Assembly: GCA_034359265.1 (NCBI GenBank)
Contig: CP136893.1
Span: 46,883,501-46,947,500, forward strand
DNA: 64,000 bases
Direction: 5' to 3'
Source: Canna indica
Lineage: Eukaryota; Streptophyta; Magnoliopsida; Zingiberales; Cannaceae
The notes beneath the pieces are model-generated. The model was given only the letters and a program-made list of their open reading frames with translations. It was not told the DNA's origin and did no database searches. This document shows, piece by piece, positions 45,880 to 57,740 of the stretch. The first letter of the stretch is position 1. Every line of letters begins with the position of its first letter. Both the position numbers and the translations under genes were made by a program.

Positions 45880-46520
45880 TTAATCATTGATATCATCTGA
45901 ATAATAATCGATTGAGTCATTTTCTTCTTCACTTGTCTCTTCATCTTCACAATTATTCTCATCTTCTTCGTTCTCTGCATCATCTGGTTCAACATGAACA
46001 CTTTCTTCAGATAGACCTTGTGCAACGACCTTGTACAACACTTTCCTCCTGATAAAAATCACCTAGTACAAATCTTGTAGTATCATTATCCTCTACCATT
46101 GGATCAATCCTCAATCGTGCCTTAGTCTTACACACTGCCCACCATTCCGATCTATCTCTTCGTCTGCCAGGATATTTTGCGTAATATACTTGTTGTGCTT
46201 GTGATGCCAAAATAAAAGGCTCGTTTGACGCTAACTTTGATTTGAAATTAACGTCAACAAATTTTGACATTTGAATATCACTATTTTTTTGCACCCAACA
46301 TATTGAAGCTCAAGTACTTCCTCAAGCAGTGCGTAGAAATCACAATCACATCAATCCAAGTGGAACGTTTGACACAAACACCGACATTCATTGTCTTCTT
46401 TGTGGTTGAGTACTCCTTTGTATGAAATTTATATCCATTCACAAAGTATCTGTTATAGCATAAAACTAGTCGTGATGGTCCACATGCTAACTCGAGTAAT
46501 TCGTTGTTTATTTCTATTAG
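45880..46520 (-). pseudogene. CACTA TNP2-type transposase C-terminus (DUF4216-like)
   Basis: On the minus strand the phrases CYNRYFVNGYKFHTKEYSTT and FYALLEEVLELQYVG are followed, after a frameshift at an A7 run (46284-46290), by FILASQAQQVYYAKYPGRRR and DRSEWWAVCKTKAR. This order is that of the DUF4216 domain found downstream of the plant TNP2-type transposase. A highly acidic tail (EENDSIDYYSDDIND) ends with a stop at 45880. The upstream catalytic part is missing; a copia fragment begins near 46520. The transposase would cut and move CACTA elements; this copy is dead. Confidence 0.8.
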
Positions 46521-46582
46521 TTACCCCGGAGTTGCACTAAACCAGGAGAGATACCGCACCGGACCGGAACGGACTACTCCGA

Positions 46583-47012
46583 TCCTCAGGCAAGAACATA
46601 CTCCATGTACAAGAACCAAGTTTGGAATCTGGTTGACCCACTTGAAGGTATAGTACCTATTGAAAATAAATGGGTCTACAAAAGAAAGGTAGAGACCATT
46701 AAGGCAAGGCTAGTGCGAAGGGGTATCGCCAAAGGCAAGGAGTCAACTATAAGGACACATTCTTGCCTGTAGCCATGCTTAAATCCATCAGGATTTTGGT
46801 AGTCACCGCTGCACATTATGACTATGAGGTCTGGCAGATGGATGTCAAGACCGCTTTTCTCAATGATTATATTGAGGGGGACATATTCATGGACCAATCT
46901 GAGGGTTTCAAATATGAGGATAGGTCTAAAGTGTGAAAGCTTAAGAGACCCATTTATGGTTTTAAGCAAGCTTCGAGGAGCTAGAATCTTTGTTTGATGA
47001 TGCCATAAAGAC
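46583..47012 (+). pseudogene. Copia reverse transcriptase fragment
   Basis: Reads YSMYKNQVWNLVDPLEGI, NKWVYKRK, then after a frameshift VAMLKSIRILVVTAAHYDYE, VWQMDVKTAFLNDYIEGDIF and, past a TGA, YGFKQASRS. These are the first blocks of copia RT, up to just before the YVDD motif, which is not reached. The sequence differs clearly from the SIRE-like RT at 19690 and fits another copia group. No LTR of this group is seen next to it. Confidence 0.82.
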
Positions 47013-47293
47013 CTTTGGGTTTAGGTTTATTAGACGAAAATGACCCCAACTTTTGCGAAATTTTTAATTTTGACCAATCCTTTGATTGGTCTCAATTGTA
47101 TATAAGAACTTTAACATTGGTTCCAATAATGGCCGCCCGTCTGCAAGCCGTGATGTCTCCCGTTAACTTGCGGACATGGAGAACTTAAAATAATTTAAAA
47201 AACCCCACTCGTCATGTCAGCTCATACACATAGGATTATCTTTAATATCCACCCGGGTCCCACCTCTCTCTCTCTCCTTCTTCTTCTTACCCC
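47013..47293. other. Unassigned segment between copia RT and gypsy LTR
   Basis: Contains CCCCAACTTTTGCGAAATTTTTAATTTTGACC-like text (first part at about 47043) and a CT microsatellite near 47265-47285. No gene. It may be the end of a DNA transposon, but no partner terminus was found. Confidence 0.3.
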
Positions 47294-49720
47294 GAACTCA
47301 GTGAGCAGTTCTATCGACGCCCATGAGAAACCAACATAGAATAAATACCATAAAAGCAAACACCTGACTCAAACAGAAAAGGTCACAAGAGAGTGACTAG
47401 CTAACGGGCCATCTGGCCACCACATGCCCGAAGGCATCCAACACCCCAACGGTGAAGACAACATGCCTAAGCCTACCATGCCCTAAGGCAACAAAACATA
47501 CTAGGATAATTGGGATTGGCCCATCCGAACTTATCCTAATATAAAGAAACTCGGGAGAAATCGGGATTGGCCCATCCTAACTTGCTACACGAGATGCGAA
47601 AGAACAATCGGGATTCGCTCGTCCGACTTGCCCATTTAAGATATCACAAGAATAATCAGGATTTTCCCGTTCGAACTTATTCCTTATAAGAAACTCGGGA
47701 ATAATTGGGATTTGCCCGTCCGAACTTATTCTACGAGGCCACACAAGAACAATCGGGATTTGCCCATCCGAACTTGTTCCTAAAGATAACGTAGGAATAA
47801 TCGGAATTCGCCCATCCGAACTTATTCCTTTAAATATAGAATCTTGGGAACAATCGGGATTTGCCCGTCTGAACTTGTTCCACAAGATAAGCAAGAACAA
47901 TCGGGATTTGCCCATCCGAATTTGTTCCACAGGTTGGGAACTAGCCATCCAACCTTCCGGGCCTAGCCCGCAATCTGGCTCCTAACCGAGCCTCTCCGCC
48001 ATTCAATAAGATATGGCACAACATGTCGTAAGTCAAGTGTCTCCTACGGTGTCTAAGGGATGTCTCTATTGGGAAAACTCCACAACACCCAATGCTCGAT
48101 CCCAACTCCTAGACCCGTACTATCATAAACCCGTGAGGTTTTATTTCATGCATAACATTTAATTGTTGGTTCATAATAGATTATGCTGCCCCTTGTATTT
48201 TAATTATGCAATTAAAATTTATCATCACCAAAATTAGGATTTTGTTTTAGGGTTTTATTCTCAGTTTACTGTTAAGCCCCAAACTGGTGCACATGAGTCG
48301 AATATGACTCCCAAAGTGTGTCCTATGGATCCATACTAAGTTTTTTGGTCAAAATGATAGATTACACGACTATGTTCAGTAAACTATACATACCACAACA
48401 TGTATTTCAAAATCAGCCCTAAATCAACAATTCAGCATATATTATTCAGCAAAAGTGGATTTCCAGCACATCAAGAAAATAAATCCGAAATTTACAGAAA
48501 TTAAATCCTTAATCACTCTCAAAACAGAATTATAACATTGAGATAGAATTCACAAGAATTAAATCATGTTTGTTTAGCCAAGATTAGCAAGCATCAAGAT
48601 AATCTTAAACAAGAATCTAACTACATGATCAAGAACCCATATCAAGCACTCCCATGGTTTCAAGATCAAATCTTATTTTTTATAAACATGATTAAATTCC
48701 AAAAATCACAGAATAAATTTTAAAGCATGCATCAACATTACAAGAACTTAAATTGGTAAGCAATTCAATGTATAGATCTTATGATAAACAAAAACCCTCT
48801 CTTAGGCATTTCATCGAACACCTCGAGGGCACCCTTTCTTCCACCTTGGCCGAGCAACCTTAGGGTAAACCTAGGGTTGCCGAGCCACAAATGGGAAGTC
48901 CCGGGCCCTCCTCCCACAAACCGACATAAGAATTCGGCGATCAAAACCCACGAATCGATAGAAAACCACAAGAATCAATACTATGCCCATAACGGCTCAA
49001 GAACATGAGAAAAACCCAAGAAAGGAGGGGTAAAATCACTCACCTTGATTAGGAAGAAGAAATATAGAAAGTGTTTCAAGCGGCAGCCTCCGAATCTGGC
49101 CTCAAAGGGGGCGGCTCGGCTCAGCAAGGGATGGCAGCTCCAAGATCAAGAAGAAGGGGCGGCGGCTCTACCTCAAGCCGGCTGCTCCAAGAGAGGGGAA
49201 GAGAGAGAGAGAGAGACTTGGCTCGGTGGCTGGGTGGCTCCTCTCTTCTTCAAGGCTCGGCGGCTCCAAGAGGGGGAAGGAGAGGGGTGGCTTGGCGGCT
49301 GGCTCCTCTCTTTCTCAAACGGCTGGTGCGGCTCCACTAGGGAGCCGCCTAGCCAAAAGGGGGGTTTTATACTCCCCTTCTCAACCCTAAATCCACTAAC
49401 CCTCTTAACAACCCGCATCCACCTCGAGCCGAATCCGAACCCGCCAACCCGACTAAACTTAATTAAACCCATTCTAACCCCATGCTCCACATAAACACCC
49501 ATATGGGACATAATTTAATAATCATGCACACGCAACATAAAATTAAATAAATTCATCCAATCAGGAAAAGAAACTGCATAACTCAAACTTCTACTCACCC
49601 GAGCTCGCAAGCTCGCACCGGACCATTAGTCGACTGAGCTCGACTTCGAACTAGCCCACCAGGCTTGCAAAGACAAACAATAAGGGGGTAATCCTAAATA
49701 AAAATATCTAGGATATTACA
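47294..49720 (-). repeat. Gypsy LTR, family B, one end missing
   Basis: On the minus strand it begins TGTAATATCC at 49720. It has a TATA box GTATAAAACC near 49372, a donor-like AAG|GTGAGTGATT at 49043 and a long array of hairpin units (47500-47940), and stops at 47294 before the acceptor and the GGGGTGTGACA end. The ORFs inside (for example 47577-47948 and 49045-49494) are repeat or leader translation. Confidence 0.82.
47500..47940 (-). repeat. Tandem hairpin units in LTR family B (longest copy)
   Basis: About nine units of 45-60 bp. Outer stems vary in step: GGATAA/TTATCC (47504-47509 with 47531-47536), GGAATAA/TTATTCC (47794-47800 with 47822-47828), GGAACAA/TTGTTCC (47847-47853 with 47875-47881). 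The inner part TCGGGAT..CCCATCCGA can form a second stem. Confidence 0.82.
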
Positions 49721-50577
49721 ATTTTAATTTGTTAGATATTTTTATTGAATCCAAATGAGGGGTAATCCTTATATAACATTTATGTTTTAAAGTTATTCAC
49801 TTAAAGTTAATAAATATTATATAAGTAGACTTAGAAAAGACCGAAACTAGAAACGAGGAAACGAGCAAAATAATCAGCAAAAACTGGGCTATTTTTTCAA
49901 TTTCGGTTGACTGGTCAGTCATATTGCCAAAATTTGGCAGTAGCCATGCTGTTGCTCGGTCGGTCGACCGATGATCGACCGGACCTGCGATCGAACGACG
50001 AAAATGGCTAGTTTCCTAGCCGTTGAGTTGGTTGTTTCATGCCAACTCTCCATGTCTTATAAATACAAGCCTTAGCAAGCCTTCCACCGTTTATCTAACA
50101 TTCCTAGAGTCATATTTTGATGATCATTAAGCCTCATTGAGCCACTCTTTGGTGAAACCCTAGTTTTATCTCTCATCTCCTTAAGATAGCCTTCAAGCTT
50201 CATCGATTCATCAATTTGAGGCTTCAAGAGGACTTGGGAGTTTCTTTTGGAGCTAAGTATTTGTTGTTTGATTTATTGCTCCATCAAGTTGTGTATTTTA
50301 TGGGTTATTTCATTGTATTTATCAAGTGTGTAAACCTAGAGTGCTAGGTTGATTAAGTTGGTGGTTGCCTTGGTGTTAAGGCTTAAATCCACCATTGTAA
50401 ACTTAGTTTACTAGGATTAGTTGAGTTGCCCCTTACGTTGAGGCGGGAAAGTCCTCTCGGTAGGAAGGCGGGATACTTTCGTGTGTGGAAGTGCCTTCGG
50501 TTTGAGAGTGGAGACTTTCCAGTGTAAAGTCCTCTTTGTAAGGGAAACGATATAATCTAGTAAACCTAATTTGGAAA
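49721..50577 (+). repeat. Copia LTR, 5'-truncated, left part (continues at 59817-60060)
   Basis: Corresponds to the LTR interior from about base 550 on. It has a short GGTCGACC cluster (49890-49990) and a TATA box at 50058-50065. It is interrupted at 50577 by a gypsy element; removing it joins TTTGGAAATCCTAAGCGGGG, as in other copies. No primer site follows its end at 60060. Confidence 0.85.
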
Positions 50578-52874
50578 TGTCACACCCCAACTCAGGGTCA
50601 CGTGACCAGCCAGAGTATACGTGCCTATACCCCGCAGCCTAACCCATGCACATGCCAACTCATAACAATAAAACATATCGGAAAAAATGAAACTAGTTTT
50701 ATTTTAAATGAAAAACCAAACCAAATTTCTTTAGAAGTAAGTTTAGCAAAATAGTAAAGTGGGGAAACAATAAATCAAAGTTCAATGGTTCATTTACAAG
50801 TGAAATCCGAAATGAAAGACATGAATGTCCCCAAGGGACTACAACTCCAAATACCAACATACAGGTGCATGACAACAACCAAAAATTCGACTACGACCCC
50901 TAACTAGGACTGCTATGAGATCAATGTGGCTCCTCTGCCTTCCAACCGCTCCAAGTGCTCCAGAACACCTCACTGGTCAGGCTCTGCAAAAAAAAAAAAA
51001 AAATGACAACGGGTGAGTTCAAAGAACTCAGTGAGCGGTTCTACCAACCCCCACCACAAAAATCAACCACATGGATAACATAAATAAAATGCCCCTGCCT
51101 CATATCGGGGCAATGCATCAAGTGGTACAACTAACTAACAGACCAACTGGCCATCACGTGCCTAAAGCCAAACCATTTCACTTAGTTGTGATGTACAACA
51201 GGCCTCAGCCTACACATGCCCTAAGGCACACATCACACTCAAGGGTTATGAGGATAATTGGGATTGGCCCATCTAAGCTTATCCTATAATAGAACCCCTA
51301 GATAAAACACAGGAATAATCGAGATTCGCCCATTCGAACTTATTCCTTAAATAACACTCGAGAGGAATCGAGATTTGCCCGTCCGAACTTGCTCCACGAG
51401 AAAATGCAGGAACAATCGGGATTCGCCCATCCCAGCTTATTCCTTAAAGATATAGATACTTGGGAACAATCGGGAATTGCCCGTTCGAACTTGTTCTACA
51501 AGAAATGCATGAACAATCAGGATTCACCCATTCAAACTTGTTCCTTAAACACAGGTTGGCATTTAGCCATCCAACCTTCCGGGCCAGGCCCGCAATCCGG
51601 CTCCTATCCGAGCCTCTCCGCCATTCATAAAGATGTGGTGCCAACATAATCTAAGTCAAGTGTCTCCTACGGTGTCTTAGGGATGACCTTGTTTGGGAAA
51701 TGCCGCAACACCCAATGCCTAATCCCAACTCCTAGACCCGTAATACCATCAACCCATGACGATTTATTTCATGCATAAAATTTATTTGTTAGTTCATAAC
51801 AGATTATGCTGCCCCTTGTATTTTAATTATGTAATTTAAATTTCCATTTGTCAAAATTAGGGTTTTATTTTAGGGTTTTATTTTTCATTTACTGTTGAGC
51901 CCAAAACTGGTGCACCAAAATTGAATCTGACTTGGAAAGTATGTCCTATGGATCCAGACTATGTTTTCTAGTCAAAATGATAGGTTACACAACTATGCTC
52001 AGTAAACTATACACATCACAACAAAGTTTTCAAAAGCAACCCACAATCAACAATTCAACATGGAGTTTTCAGCAAAATTAAATTTTCAGCACATCATGGT
52101 AATTAATCCGAAATTCATAGAAATTTAATCCTTAATCACTATCAAAATAGATTTATAATATTGAGATAAACTTCACAAAAATCATATTTGTTAAACAAGA
52201 ATAGCAAGCATCAATATCATCTTTAAACAGGACTCAAGCTTTATGATCAAGAACCCATATCAAGAACACCCATGGCATCAAGATCAAATCCCATCTTTGT
52301 AAAACATGCTTAATATCCAAAACTCACACATTTAATTTCAAGGCTTGCATTAACATTATAAGAACCTAAATTGGTAAGCAATCCAATGAATAGATCTCAA
52401 AATAAACAAGAATCCTCTATTAGGCATTTCATCAAACACCTTGAGGGCACCCCTTGTTCCACCTTTGCCGAGCACCCCTAGGGTAGTCCCAGGGCTGCCG
52501 AGCCACAAGGGGGAAACCTCGGGTTCCCTCCATAAGTCGGTATGAGATTTTGGTGATCAAATCATAAGAATCGTGGGGAAACAATCAAGAATGACACAAC
52601 GCCCAAATCGACTCAAGAACATGAGAGAAAACCTAAGAAAATGAGGGGTAAAACCAATCACCTGATTAGGAAGAAGGAATAGAGAAAATTTTCTAAGCGG
52701 CGGCCTTCGAATCCGGCCTCGAAGGGGTGGCGGCTCGGCTCAAACAAGGGGGAAGGGGCGGCGGCTCCAAGCTCCAACAGGGGGGCCGCTCGGCTGCACC
52801 AAGCCGACGACTCCAAGCTTCAAGAAGGAAAGATGAGAGGGGAAGAGAGAGAGAGCTCAGTGGCTGGCTGCTTA
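50578..52874 (-). repeat. Gypsy 3' LTR, family B, beginning deleted
   Basis: Ends GGGGTGTGACA at 50578 (minus). The acceptor-like (T)15GCAG lies near 50987, and a donor-like CAG|GTGATTGG near 52668 differs from the GTGAGTGG of other copies. Hairpin array at 51250-51550. At about 52874 it joins straight to the chromodomain coding sequence, so the purine tract and the first few hundred bases of the LTR are gone. Confidence 0.82.
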
Positions 52875-52877
52875 AGG

Positions 52878-54346
52878 AGTCATAAGATCATCAAACAATG
52901 ATAGATATCTCTCTCTCATATCCTACTCCACCTCCTAGGTGGCCTCCTGCTGGGGATGGTGCTCCCACCTGACCTTAACCAAGGGAATCTCCTTGACCAT
53001 AATTTCCTGATCTGTCGATCTAGCACCTCAACTGGTCACTGCTCATAAGAAATGGCTGAATCCACCTCCACTGTGGTTGGATCAATCATATGGGACTCAT
53101 CCCGAACATACTTCTTCAGCATGGATACATGGAACACCGGATGCACCCAGTCCATACTGGGAGGTAAGCCAACTCATATGCCAAAGCTCCCCTGTGCCTG
53201 AGAATAGGGAACGTCCCGATGAACCTAGGGCTTAGCTTCCCTCTCTTACCAAACTGCACTACCTCTTTCATAGGAGATACCTTGAGAAACACCATGTCCC
53301 CCTCAACAAACTCTACCTCCCTGGACTTCACATCAGCATACATCTTCTGGCGACTCTGAGCTGCCAACAACCTCTCCCTGATTAGCTCCACCTTTTCTAC
53401 TGCCTCCTCAACCAGGTCGGGTCCCATCATAAGGGAATTCCCTGCCTCAAACCAACCTACAGGCGACCTGCATCGCCGCCCATACAATGCCTCAAAAGGG
53501 GCCATCCCGATGCTGCAATGATAACTATTATTGTAAGCAGACTCAATTAGGGGTAAGTGACTCTCCCAACTGCCATCCAAATCTAGGACACATGCTCTCA
53601 ACATGTCCTCCAATGTCTGAATGGTCCGCTCCAACTGACCATTTATCTGATGTTGAAATGCAGTGCTGAACCGAACCTGAGTGCCCAACATCTCCTGAAA
53701 AGACTACTAGAATCTAGTTGTGAATTGAGTACCCCGATCTGAGATGATCAAAACAAGAACACCATGATAAGCGACGATCCAGTCCAAAAAGAACCTCGCA
53801 TACTGCTCGGCTGAAAAGGTCGCATTGACTGGTATGAAATTTGACGTCTTGGTTAGACGATCCACTACCACCTAGATAGAATCATTGCCCTTCCAAGACT
53901 TTGGCAACCCCGTCACAAAATCCATGGTTATCTTTTCCCATCTCCATTCTATTACTTCTAAGTTCTAGAGCAATCTTGCTAGCTTTAAATGTTCAGCGTT
54001 GACCGGCTTGACACACCCGGCACTTAGACACGAACTCGGCCACCTCTCGCTTCATGCCTTTACACCAATAATTATGCCTTAGATCACGGTACATTTTTGT
54101 GGCTCCTGGATTCATGGTGTATATAGACTGATGAGTCATCTCAAGCACTTGCCTGCGAACCTCAGCCATATCTGGCACCACTCTCATGTTCTTAAACCTC
54201 AAAACGCCCTCTAAGTCTATACCAAAACCATTATCGGCATCGCCTCTCCTGGCCAGATCCTCAATGAGTGCACAAAAAGCATCCTCTTCTTGCACTGCCC
54301 GCAGCATTTCTACCAGCGTGGACTGCACCCTCAGGTGAGCCACCAA
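52878..54346 (-). pseudogene. Gypsy integrase and chromodomain
   Basis: Minus strand in order: [20 protein letters not shown], the zinc region from RRQVLEMTHQ to KCRVCQ, the core with ITMDFVTGLP, then ISDRGTQFT and [18 protein letters not shown]. All three catalytic acidic residues can be read across frames. GMAPFEALYGRRCRSPVGWF, GKLSPRFIGTFPIL and chromodomain traces (EVE.DMRERYLSLFDDLMTP) follow. Frames break around 53700-53990, near 53120 and in the chromodomain. It is related to 37400-38782 at nearly every block. Confidence 0.85.
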
Positions 54347-54359
54347 CGCACCAGAAGCT

Positions 54360-54852
54360 GATACTTATAAGATTGCCCCGCCATCCAAACACATGGCCAA
54401 ATCCTGAGCCAACGGTCTCCTCTTGACTGCCAAATGCGCAAGACTGCCTATAGACTTCCTACTCAAAGCATCAGCCACCACATTAGCCTTTCTCAGATGG
54501 TACATGATCGTGTAATCATAGTCCTTCAAAAGTTCAAGCTATCTTCTCTACCTTAGGTTCAACTCCTTTTGGGTGAGCAAATACTGGAGGCTCTTATGAT
54601 CAGTGTATATCTCACAAGCCTCGCCATAAAGGTAATGACGCCACAGCTTCAATGCGAACACCACTACTGCTAGCTCAAGATCATGAGTCGAGTAATTCTT
54701 CTCGTGGACCTTCAACTACCGAGAGGCATAAGCTATCACCCTGCCATTCTGCATTAACACACAACCTAAGCTGACTCGGGAGGCATCACAATAAACAACA
54801 AACCCTCCTAAGCCCGAGGGTACAGCTAGAACTGGTGCCGGTGTCAATCGGT
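54360..54852 (-). pseudogene. Gypsy RNase H
   Basis: Minus strand: [59 protein letters not shown] and KANVVADALSRKSIGSLAHL. TAG stops stand where the relatives have Gln (SRQLKVH, NLRQRR) and Trp (RRWLELL). Part of it (54749-54848) is duplicated inside the 5' LTR at 59458-59555. Confidence 0.85.
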
Positions 54853-54854
54853 CC

Positions 54855-55888
54855 TTAAGCTTTAAAAGCTCTCATCGCACTTTCTATCCCAGTCAGGCGG
54901 GTCAATGGCGCTGCAATCCTGGAAAAATTCTTCACAAATTTCTTGTAATAACCTGCCAACCCCAGAAAGCTACGAATCTCTATGACATTAGTCGGCCTCT
55001 TCCAATTCTGAACTGCTTCTATCTTTACGGGTCCACCTTTACTCTTTCCCTGGACACCACATGGCAAAGGAACCCTACACTTTCTAGCTAGAACTCGCAC
55101 TTGGATAATTTGACATATAATCTATGCTCCTAAAGAGTCTCTAGAACTACCCTTAAGTGCTCAGCAAGCTCCTCCCTACTCCTAAAATATATCAAAATGT
55201 CATCAATAAACACTATCACAAATTTATCCAAGTATTCCCTGAACACTCGATTCATCAGATCCGTGAATGTTGCAGATGCATTAGTCAGCCCGAATGACAA
55301 AACCAGGAACTCATAGTGACCTTATCTCGACCTAAAAGCAGTCTTCGGGATGTCACGATCCCGAATTCTCAACTGATGGTACCCTGACCGCAGGACAATC
55401 TTGGAAAACCACTGAACCTCCTGAAGCTGATCTAACAAATTGTTGATCCTGGGCAGCAGATAACGATTTTTTACTGTCACCTCGCTAAGCTACCAGTAAT
55501 CAATGCACATCCGCATGGACCCATCCTTCTTTTTCACAAAGAGTACTGGAGCATCCCAATGCGAAACACTTAGGCGAATGAAGCCCAACTCAAGTAGCTC
55601 CTGCAACTAGGACTTCAACTCCCTCAACTCAGTTGGTGCCACCCAATATGGCGGAATGGTGATCGGCTTCACCCCAGGCTCCAAATCAATACAGAATTTG
55701 ATCTCCTTCTCTGGGGGCAAACTTGGCAACTCCTCTGGAAACACATCAGAGAACCTGCATATCACTGGCGTTCCCTCAATGCCCCTAGCCACGGCTTCTG
55801 TCCCTTTTGTGATAGATACAAAGACCAAGAAAGATTGACAACCGCCTAGAAGTAGCTTCTGAGCCTTGAGAGCTGAAATTGTGACCAA
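54855..55888 (-). pseudogene. Gypsy reverse transcriptase
   Basis: Minus strand: [82 protein letters not shown], the catalytic FIDD within [12 protein letters not shown] (55199-55210), and [20 protein letters not shown]. Several stops break the frame. Domain length and order are otherwise complete for a Tekay-type RT, so inactivation is by point changes. Confidence 0.88.
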
Positions 55889-55929
55889 TGAATCTCCCCT
55901 TCCCTCACCCTAGAAGGTAAACTAAGGCA

Positions 55930-56314
55930 ATCTGGGCTTACTGAAGGTCACAGTCTTAGCACTGCAATCCACTATGGCGAAATGATCCGCCAACTAGTCC
56001 ATGCCCAAAATCACATCAAGCTCTAGCATCGACAGGAGTGTCAATTCGGCCAGCAGCACGTGCCCACAAATAACCACCTCTCAGCCCCAAAAGACTATCT
56101 CTGCCAGCACAGATTTGCCCGTAGGCGTAGACATCACAAGAGGCAAATCAAGTATAGAGGGTTTCCCTGACAACTTAGCAACAAACAATGCAGATACAAA
56201 AAAATGTGTGGCACCTGGATCAAATAAAACATATGCAGTAGCAGAACCAACAACGAGGTTACCTAACACTACTGCCCTTGATGTCTCAGCGCCCTCTTGG
56301 TTCAAAGCAAACAC
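55930..56314 (-). pseudogene. Gypsy aspartic protease
   Basis: Minus strand: NLVVGSATAYVLFDPGATHF carries the active-site region, where the family has D-S-G-A; here it is D-P-G-A, so the Ser/Thr after the catalytic Asp has been replaced. LAELTLLSMLELDVILGMD follows, the usual end of the domain. The protease would release the pol enzymes. A TGA and a TAG are present, for example in VFWG* at 56081. Confidence 0.82.
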
Positions 56315-56449
56315 CTGTGCAGCAGGCCTCTCTAAACCACCAGCTCGCTGGCCTCCTCCCGTAGTCTGACCCCTCTAAGCCATGAAACCTATAGGCATCG
56401 ATGTCTTCCCTCTGGTCTGATCAGGCTACTGACTGCCATTGCCAGGACA

Positions 56450-57524
56450 TTCCTTTATGTAGTGCCTAGTCTGCCCATAGCTAAAACATACATCTGAATG
56501 CCCCCAGCAAGCTCCCTAGTGCTTCCTGTGACATCGGTTACACAACTACAGCCAAGGCCTCTGCTATGAGCCTCCTGATGACGCCCCTAGTCCTGAGCCC
56601 ATGTGGCCTCATGAACTATTATGACCTCTGCCCTATTGTGGATTCGCTATCCTGTGAGTACCCTCAAAGTGAACTGGCCGACCCCCCGAGTGCTTGGACC
56701 GAAACTTTTTCTTCTAGGGTCCATCATGCCTATCTTTCGGTACCAATGCCTCCTTCCAGAGTGCCTCATGTACAACCCGAGCAAAAGAAGTGTCCTTTGT
56801 ATAATGGATAAGTCTAGCAATCTATGGCCTCAGTCCTTCGACAAATCTCTTGACCCTGGCGGTCTCTGTGGCTATCATGGTGGGATGATACTTCGAGAGT
56901 CAAGTGAAGTCCATCTCATAGTCCATTACTGACATACTGCTGATCTGACGCAGTAGCTCAAATTCTTTCGCCCGCCTGTTCGGACGCTCAACGGTAGGTA
57001 CTTCTCCACCATAGCGGCTCTGAACTCCTCCTAGGTAAGGGGTGATGCATCTGCTGCTCTGCAGCCCCTCCAGGTGTGAAGCCAATCCTTGGCTAGTCCT
57101 CTCAGTTGTAACCCGATCAGTCGAGCGATCATCTCAAAAGAAAATCGAGCTCCCTGCACAGCTCATAGCGATCCCCTAGGAAACTAGTGACCTCCACTTG
57201 CTGATCTGTCTCTGTAGACTCCGGTGGCCTAAATGCGACAAAATCATAAAAAAATGAAGGTGCCCTAGGAACTATGACCACTAATGCCACTGGCTGGACC
57301 ACCTCCGATACTACAGGTACTGTCGGCGCCGGTTGTGGCTGCTGCCTCAGTTCTTGCTCCCTGCGGAGTGCCTCAGTCAGCTCAGCCACTCGAGCGTACA
57401 ACTACACAACCATGGGATCCTGTCCCACCTCCTCCCGGGTCTGCAGTGGTCTCCCACGACCCCGGCCTTGGCTCTTTGTGGAGTTGCTGCCACTACCGCT
57501 CCATGCGGTATTAAAGGCCTCCAT
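56450..57524 (-). pseudogene. Gypsy Gag
   Basis: Likely start ATG at 57524 (minus), about 200 bp inside the primer site: MEAFNTAWSGSGSN, then a TAG where the text reads MVV*LYARV, RVAELTEALRREQELRQQP, FVAFRPPESTETDQQVEVTS, HLEGLQSSRCITPYLGGVQS, ELLRQISSMSVMDYEMDFT and MIATETARVKRFVEGLRP. Near 56470-56550 a degenerate knuckle reads CFSYGQTRHYIKECP, with the second Cys lost. Many stops are present. Gag would form the particle and bind RNA. Confidence 0.8.
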
Positions 57525-57725
57525 CAATCTGGAATCACCAGAAAGAAAAATATCATAATTAGATAATTTAGATCACCCTAATTTTTTTTACAAATTTAAC
57601 CACAAGTCGCGCTGAGGTGCAGACTTAGCCCATTAATCTCATAACACAATCCTACATTATATCGACACGCTAGCAATGCCCTATACGGTAAACAAACTTT
57701 AAGTCGTAGTCAGACCGAACCACAT

Positions 57726-57737
57726 GCTCTGATACCA
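57726..57737 (-). other. Primer binding site of the gypsy element
   Basis: TGGTATCAGAGC on the minus strand, three bases inside the 5' LTR end at 57741. The gypsy and copia elements in this window use the same initiator-Met tRNA primer. Confidence 0.9.
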
Positions 57738-57740
57738 CAT

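Noticed and set aside
49045..49494. 149-residue Arg/Gly/Pro-rich ORF
   Set aside because: It translates the GA-rich leader of an LTR, in the antisense direction to the element.
56001..56369. 122-residue plus-strand ORF
   Set aside because: It is the opposite-strand shadow of the gypsy protease region.
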